A stretch of DNA of 10,044 nucleotides. Source: Candidatus Cloacimonadota bacterium. Its GTDB lineage: Bacteria > Cloacimonadota > Cloacimonadia > Cloacimonadales > Cloacimonadaceae. The position numbers were made by a program, and so were the translations under genes. Position 1 is the first letter of the stretch, and the number at the start of each line of letters is the position of its first letter. The notes under the pieces are model-generated. The model was not told the DNA's origin and searched no databases. It was given only the letters and a program-made list of their open reading frames with translations. Below are positions 6,167 to 10,044 of this stretch, in pieces. Where the stretch lies: the NCBI GenBank assembly GCA_023230795.1, contig JALNWR010000094.1, positions 1 to 10,044 of the forward strand, in the 5' to 3' direction.

Positions 6167-6873
6167 CGCTTATATTTGTACCAGATTCCCCAGGCGGAGT
6201 TTTTACAGAGCAGAAAGCCGCTGTAGCCATCCAGGAAACCGAGATTTACTATATACATCTTGAAGAACTTATGAGCTGCCCGCAGAGCTGCCATCAGGCT
6301 GGATTCCTTCTTCTGATCTGCCAATTCCGCATAGAAGTGAATCTTACGGAAATGGCTGTCCAGGGTGGGATAAGTGAGATGATGCATCAGATGGCGGCAG
6401 GTATCCTTATCTTGCTGCACCTTGATGCCTTCGTGCACGATCAGGTCGTTGAAGCCGCCTTTTCTACGGTCAAAGACCCTCAGCGGGGCATCATTTTGCC
6501 AGCCGCAAAAGCGGATAGGTTTGCCCAAATAGTAGCTGCGCCTTCTCAGATGCCAGGCTTTGTGTTCAAAATCTCGCTTGCGCAGGGCGATCAGTTCCTT
6601 TTGCAGCTCAGGGCTCAGGCGTTCATCAGCATCGATGCTGAGTATCCAATCGTTTGTCGCCAGATCTACAGCCTGCTGTTTTGCCTTGCCAAAGCCTTCC
6701 CAACTCTCCTGCTTATATACTTGTGCGCCCAGAGCTTGCGCTATCTGGATGGTATCGTCTTCGCTGCCTGTATCCAATACCACGATCTCATTTGCCAAAG
6801 CCAAGGTCTGCATACAGGCGGCGATGTTGGCGCTTTCGTTTTTGGTGATGAGTACTGCGGAGAGTTTTGTCAT
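6163..6873 (-). CDS. Glycosyltransferase family 2, WaaE/KdtX-like
   Basis: This compact GT-A enzyme of about 236 residues resembles LPS-core beta-glucosyltransferases of the WaaE/KdtX/LgtF group. From the chosen start it reads LSAVLITKNESANI, then EIVVLDTGSEDDT (29-41), the donor-binding loop. It continues with GFGKAKQQA and DWILSIDADE (75-84), which holds the D-x-D metal site. GWQND followed by LRVF and then a HEG segment about 15 residues later is typical of the group. The last 35 residues are rich in aromatic and hydrophobic residues and may sit on the membrane. Two starts exist: TTG at 6879, overlapping the upstream TGA as TTGA, and ATG at 6873, two bases past that stop with AGG 8 nt upstream. 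I chose the ATG, which gives the usual N-terminus MTKLSAVLITKNE. The exact sugar is unknown. Confidence 0.85.
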   Translation of the reverse strand: MTKLSAVLITKNESANIAACMQTLALANEIVVLDTGSEDDTIQIAQALGAQVYKQESWEGFGKAKQQAVDLATNDWILSIDADERLSPELQKELIALRKRDFEHKAWHLRRRSYYLGKPIRFCGWQNDAPLRVFDRRKGGFNDLIVHEGIKVQQDKDTCRHLMHHLTYPTLDSHFRKIHFYAELADQKKESSLMAALRAAHKFFKMYIVNLGFLDGYSGFLLCKNSAWGIWYKYKR

Positions 6874-6875
6874 CT

Positions 6876-7811
6876 TCAACGCCTGAGTAAGTGATAGTTT
6901 TTGAAGGTTCCGATGGGACCTGTCACTTTTTCCAGCATGGAAAGCAGTCGGATGCCCAGCTTTTCGTGTTTGTGCGGTAGCCTGCCGGGATTGGGTTTGC
7001 CGGAGTACTGCAATTTATCCTGCCAGTCAAAGCGTGCTATCATCTCTTGCATCACAGCGGGATGTCTGCCGGTAAAGCGTCCCAGCCTATCCAGAGGCCC
7101 ATAGTCAAAATACTCCGGCACTTTGGCATAATGCTGCTCCGCCTTGCCTTTTCCCCAGTGCACCGAATCCAGCGCCTTGCATTTGTTCCTCATCAGATGC
7201 GGGGGGCGCACCCAACCATAATGATAGATATAGGCATCCACCTTAGCTACATTCAGCTTGCGGGTGCCGGTTTCCTGGCGCGGATTGTCGTAATGATCGA
7301 ACCAGCGGAAGCTTTGCGCACTCTGATAGGAATGGATATTGGGCAGATTGCGCACGATCCTGATCTCCCAGGGGTACCAGCCATGTCCGGTGTGATAGTG
7401 CTCGTAATCTCCCCAAAAATGGGTGTAATTAAAGAGCAGCCCTTCCACCTTTTCATCGTTCAAAAGCTCTTCACAACGGGCTTTGATCACCGGCAGATAT
7501 TTCTCGTGCACCACCTCGTCGGCCTGCACATAAAAGAGCCAGTCGCCAGAGCAGGCTTTCATGGCGATGTCGGTCTGATAACTATTGATCATGCCGCGTT
7601 TGCAATACTTTTCTTCCCAGACGGTATCGATGATCCTGAGTTTGGGATCGTCAATAGCTGCAATCAGTTCCCGAGTGTTGTCATCCTCATCGCCCTTGCC
7701 CACCGCCACCACAAATTCATCGCAGATGGGAAGGATGGACTTGATAGCTTCGACAGTGGGATAGTATAGCTTCTCGCCATTTCTGACAAAAGAGAATCCG
7801 CTAATCTTCAT
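6876..7811 (-). CDS. Family 2-like glycosyltransferase
   Basis: This 311-residue protein looks like a divergent GT-A glycosyltransferase. SGFSFVRNGEKLYYP (4-18) replaces the usual ITKNE-type opening. DEFVVAVGKGDEDDNT (31-46) corresponds to the donor-binding loop, and SGDWLFYVQADEVV (88-101) carries QADE in place of D-A-D. The C-terminal half is unusually rich in Tyr, Trp and His, including a HxHGWYPWE segment near 140-149 and YHYGWVRPP (196-204). It resembles a group of poorly characterised GT2 proteins found in polysaccharide loci; the substrate is unknown. The start ATG has AGGAG 5 nt upstream, the clearest ribosome site in the cluster, and lies 9 bases after the exporter's stop. It is translated just ahead of the WaaE-like gene. 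Confidence 0.78.
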   Translation of the reverse strand: MKISGFSFVRNGEKLYYPTVEAIKSILPICDEFVVAVGKGDEDDNTRELIAAIDDPKLRIIDTVWEEKYCKRGMINSYQTDIAMKACSGDWLFYVQADEVVHEKYLPVIKARCEELLNDEKVEGLLFNYTHFWGDYEHYHTGHGWYPWEIRIVRNLPNIHSYQSAQSFRWFDHYDNPRQETGTRKLNVAKVDAYIYHYGWVRPPHLMRNKCKALDSVHWGKGKAEQHYAKVPEYFDYGPLDRLGRFTGRHPAVMQEMIARFDWQDKLQYSGKPNPGRLPHKHEKLGIRLLSMLEKVTGPIGTFKNYHLLRR

Positions 7812-7820
7812 GGCTGCTCC

Positions 7821-9743
7821 TTATTGATTGAATTGTAAATTATACAGGGTCTGGTATCTTCGGCAGCGCTGCAAAAGCTCCTCATGACTGCCTGAATCCA
7901 GAATTTTGCCCGCTTCCAGCACCACGATCTTATCCGCTGCCAAAATGGTGGAAAGTCTATGGGCGATCAGGATCACAGTGCGGTTCTTGGTAGCTTCATC
8001 TATAGCCTCTTGCACCATGCGTTCGCTCTCGGTATCCAAAGCGCTGGTGGCTTCGTCAAAGATCAAAATCGGGGGATTGCCCACTATGGCTCGGGCTATG
8101 CACAGCCGCTGTTTTTGTCCGCCGGAAAGGTTCAAGCCCTTGATATCCAGCAGCTGATCATATTGCTGAGGGAAATGCTGGATAAACTCATCGGCATGAG
8201 CGATGCGCGCGGCCTCACGTATCTCGGCATCGGTGATGTCATGATGAGTGCCATAAGCGATGTTTTCCCGCACAGTCTTAGTAAATAGCACCGAGTCCTG
8301 AGTTACCACTCCAAAGAGCTCCCGCAGATCGTCCAGCTTGATCTTTCTGATATCGATGCCATCCAATAGAATGCGGCCGCCTTTGACGTCGTACATCCGG
8401 TTGATGAGATTGGTCACCGTGGTTTTCCCGCCTCCGGAAGCCCCTACAAAGGCGAGCTTGATGCCTTTGGTGATGCACAGATTCAAATCTTTCAAGACAT
8501 ACTCTCCGGGCTTGTAATAAAAGTCCACATGCTCAAAAACAATGCGATCCTCAAAGCTCTTTTTGGGCACGGAATCCGCTTCATCCCGGATGCTGGATTC
8601 CTGATTCAAGACCAGGGCGATGCGGTCCAGCGAGACCCCTGCCTTCTTGATCTCCGTATAAAGCTGGGTGATTTTCTTTAAGGGATGCAGCATGGAAAAC
8701 ACGGCGAAAAGAAAGGCGGTAAAATCTCCCAGAGAGAAATTGACTTGGGGGTCCAGGATCATCCCCCCGCCGATGACCACCACCACCACTCCTGTGATAG
8801 TGGCATTCAGTTCCGAAAAAGGGACGTTCATCGCTGCGTAGATTTCGGATTTTTGCCACTGTCTCAGGTGCTTTTTATTGATCTTCTCAAAGGCTTGATA
8901 CTCATGCTCTTCACGCCGGAAAGCCTTCACGATCTTGATGCTGTTCAGCACCTCTTCTACCACGCTGAACATCATCGAAATCTGAATCTGAATACGCTTG
9001 GAATACTTCTTGATTTTCCGGCCTAAAAAGCCGATGGTAAAGGCCAATATCGGCACCACCAGGATGCTGTATGCAAAGAGCCGGGCATTCAAAAAGAGGG
9101 CAATATACATATAGACTATCACCGTGCTGAGATCACGAATGCTATTGAAGACCGCAAAGATATACTGATTTGAGACGATCTCCACATCGTTTACCATGCG
9201 CACGATGGCGTCGCCTACCTGATTTTTACCGAAAAACTCCAGAGACTGATTTAAATAGCGGCGGAACATGTGATTGCGCATATCCCGAATAGTCTTACCC
9301 CGCAGCAAAACAAAGAAACTGCGGTTCGCAAAAAAGGTGATATTCTTCAGCAATATCATAGTCACGATCACGATGCAGAGCAGATACAGCAAGGATAGCG
9401 AATCGCTGACTAACATCAGCTCTTTGAGCTCTTCCCAGAGCAGGCTGAGATCGCCCATGCCCCTGATCTGCCAGATCGAGCCGATGCTATCTGTAAAATT
9501 GCTAAAGGCCTGGCTCAAGGCAGCCAGAATCTCGCTGGTATTGTGATGTTCGATGGGGGGTTTATTGGGATTGAATACGTAGTCAAAAAGCGGAACTAAG
9601 ACCGTGATGCTCACTCCACTAAAGAGCGCGTACAGCACCATCGTGACCAAGCCAGCGATGATGTATGGCCAATAGCGAAACATCATCCTGTAAAGCAAGG
9701 CCAGATTTCCTTTGCGGTTTCCACTTTCTTTCTTTTTACTCAT
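7821..9743 (-). CDS. MsbA-like ABC exporter (fused permease and ATPase)
   Basis: This 640-residue half-transporter would act as a homodimer that flips lipid-linked cargo (lipid A-core or a glycolipid) across the inner membrane. The N-terminal half holds about six hydrophobic segments starting near 25-50 and 116-135. The ATPase half shows Walker A GASGGGKTT (434-442, K440), a Q-loop Gln at 482, the signature LSGGQ (539-543), Walker B ILIFDE (559-564) and the switch His (H595). It is longer than classical MsbA (about 582), mostly through an extra segment at 58-113 between the first two membrane segments, predicted periplasmic. An open frame extends to a TTG at 9779, but that crosses the tRNA terminator. 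I chose ATG at 9743 (MSKKKE). No ribosome site precedes it. A PglK-type oligosaccharide flippase is an alternative. It is the first gene of the cluster. Confidence 0.88.
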   Translation of the reverse strand: MSKKKESGNRKGNLALLYRMMFRYWPYIIAGLVTMVLYALFSGVSITVLVPLFDYVFNPNKPPIEHHNTSEILAALSQAFSNFTDSIGSIWQIRGMGDLSLLWEELKELMLVSDSLSLLYLLCIVIVTMILLKNITFFANRSFFVLLRGKTIRDMRNHMFRRYLNQSLEFFGKNQVGDAIVRMVNDVEIVSNQYIFAVFNSIRDLSTVIVYMYIALFLNARLFAYSILVVPILAFTIGFLGRKIKKYSKRIQIQISMMFSVVEEVLNSIKIVKAFRREEHEYQAFEKINKKHLRQWQKSEIYAAMNVPFSELNATITGVVVVVIGGGMILDPQVNFSLGDFTAFLFAVFSMLHPLKKITQLYTEIKKAGVSLDRIALVLNQESSIRDEADSVPKKSFEDRIVFEHVDFYYKPGEYVLKDLNLCITKGIKLAFVGASGGGKTTVTNLINRMYDVKGGRILLDGIDIRKIKLDDLRELFGVVTQDSVLFTKTVRENIAYGTHHDITDAEIREAARIAHADEFIQHFPQQYDQLLDIKGLNLSGGQKQRLCIARAIVGNPPILIFDEATSALDTESERMVQEAIDEATKNRTVILIAHRLSTILAADKIVVLEAGKILDSGSHEELLQRCRRYQTLYNLQFNQ

Positions 9744-9754
9744 ATCATACCAAT

Positions 9755-9777
9755 AAAAAAAGCCAGCATAAGCTGGC
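9755..9777 (-). terminator. Rho-independent terminator of the tRNA-Arg gene
   Basis: On the minus strand GCCAGC (9777-9772), loop TTAT, and GCTGGC (9767-9762) form a perfect 6-bp stem followed by seven T residues (9761-9755). It lies 12 bases after the tRNA's encoded CCA. The exporter's ATG follows only 11 bases after the T-run, so this terminator also controls whether tRNA transcription can enter the glycan operon. Confidence 0.85.
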
Positions 9778-9789
9778 AAGAGAAATATC

Positions 9790-9866
9790 TGGCACGCCCT
9801 AAGGGAGTCGAACCCCTAACCTTCTGATCCGTAGTCAGATGCTCTATCCAATTGAGCTAAGGGCGC
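9790..9866 (-). tRNA. tRNA-Arg (anticodon ACG)
   Basis: A 77-nt cloverleaf includes an encoded CCA. The acceptor stem is GCGCCCT/AGGGCGT, with a G-U at the first pair. The D-stem is GCTC/GAGC. The anticodon stem TCTGA/TCAGA encloses loop CTACGGA, giving anticodon ACG, which decodes CGN arginine codons after conversion of A34 to inosine by TadA. The variable loop is 5 nt. The T-stem AGGGG/CCCTT carries the loop TTCGACT. The discriminator base is G. It is transcribed in the same direction as the glycan genes and is followed by its own terminator. Confidence 0.96.
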
Positions 9867-9872
9867 ACACTG

Positions 9873-9908
9873 ATTATCCATACTTTTATTGCTCGCCTTT
9901 TCTGTCAA
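9873..9908 (-). promoter_or_regulatory. Probable sigma-70-type promoter of the tRNA gene
   Basis: The minus strand carries a perfect TTGACA (9908-9903). A TATGGATAAT segment (9882-9873) ends 6 bases before the mature tRNA 5' end. The spacing from TTGACA to TATGGA is 20 bp, longer than the ideal 17, so the -10 assignment is uncertain; AAGTAT at 17 bp is an alternative. Confidence 0.5.
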
Positions 9909-9969
9909 TGAAAATCTGAAACAGGAATTCCCCCATTTTACGAGAGTCTGATTATGGACTGGTCGGTAT

Positions 9970-10044
9970 TTGCTATCTGAAATGCCGTCCCTACAGGACT
10001 CTATAACCTTGTGTAGCTGTAGGTTGCTATCTAAAATGCCGTCC
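9970..10044. repeat. Two copies of a 21-bp direct repeat at the right edge
   Basis: A 21-bp sequence starting TTGCTATCT and ending AAATGCCGTCC occurs at 9970-9990 and 10024-10044 with one difference (G or A at the tenth base), a 54-bp period. Between the copies, CTACAG (9991-9996) and CTGTAG (10017-10022) are inverted repeats, and GTCC-CTACA-GGAC can form a small hairpin just after the first copy. The second copy is cut by the window end, so the array may continue. Nothing coding is seen here. It resembles a dispersed intergenic repeat. Confidence 0.75.

Noticed and set aside
7047..7769. Plus-strand open frame of 240 codons
   Set aside because: It is antisense to a glycosyltransferase that has a clear ribosome site and conserved motifs. 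It is a shadow frame.
9744..9779. Upstream TTG start adding 12 residues to the exporter
   Set aside because: The extension (MPAYAGFFYWYD) encodes the tRNA terminator stem and T-run, and no ribosome site precedes it.

Overview
The window reads as a chromosomal segment of a Gram-negative bacterium. Nine tightly packed genes lie on the minus strand: an MsbA-type ABC exporter, four glycosyltransferases, an ATP-grasp enzyme and a CDP-glycerol-transferase-like protein, followed by tatD and tcdA housekeeping genes. An ADP-heptose-type GT9 transferase beside an MsbA-like flippase points to lipopolysaccharide or another lipid-linked surface glycan. The style of the intergenic repeats recalls the FCB group, possibly Cloacimonadota. 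That is an impression from memory and cannot be confirmed here.

Layout from left to right. 1-245 is non-coding and repetitive: a string of small hairpins with unrelated stems but nearly the same shape, five tandem 22-bp units, and a 10-bp-stem hairpin. 252-282 is a strong minus-strand intrinsic terminator. 283-549 looks at first like an empty gap, but it carries a near-consensus sigma-54 (-24/-12) promoter at 373-388 on the minus strand. Its predicted start (about 362) is just outside a foldable RNA that ends at the terminator. I interpret this as an undescribed small RNA of about 110 nt. Upstream of the promoter are several palindromes and a direct repeat at distances suited to an enhancer-binding activator. 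550-9743 is the gene cluster, transcribed right to left. Most junctions are 4-base ATGA overlaps, and the largest gap is 9 bases. 9755-9777 is a terminator for the tRNA-Arg(ACG) gene at 9790-9866. A TTGACA-containing promoter lies at 9873-9908. The right edge holds two copies of a 21-bp direct repeat with a 54-bp period.

How the genes fit together. The GT2, GT4 and GT9 enzymes would successively add sugars to a lipid-linked acceptor at the inner face of the cytoplasmic membrane. The CDP-glycerol-transferase-like protein and the ATP-grasp ligase may add a polyol-phosphate or an amide-linked substituent. The ABC exporter would flip the finished lipid-linked glycan. TatD (nuclease/deacylase family) and TcdA (cyclisation of t6A to ct6A in tRNA) are translationally coupled to the end of the cluster without an obvious functional link. 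I found no convincing promoter for the cluster: the exporter's ATG lies 11 bases beyond the tRNA terminator's U-tract, so either read-through from the tRNA gene or a promoter buried in that short gap must drive it.
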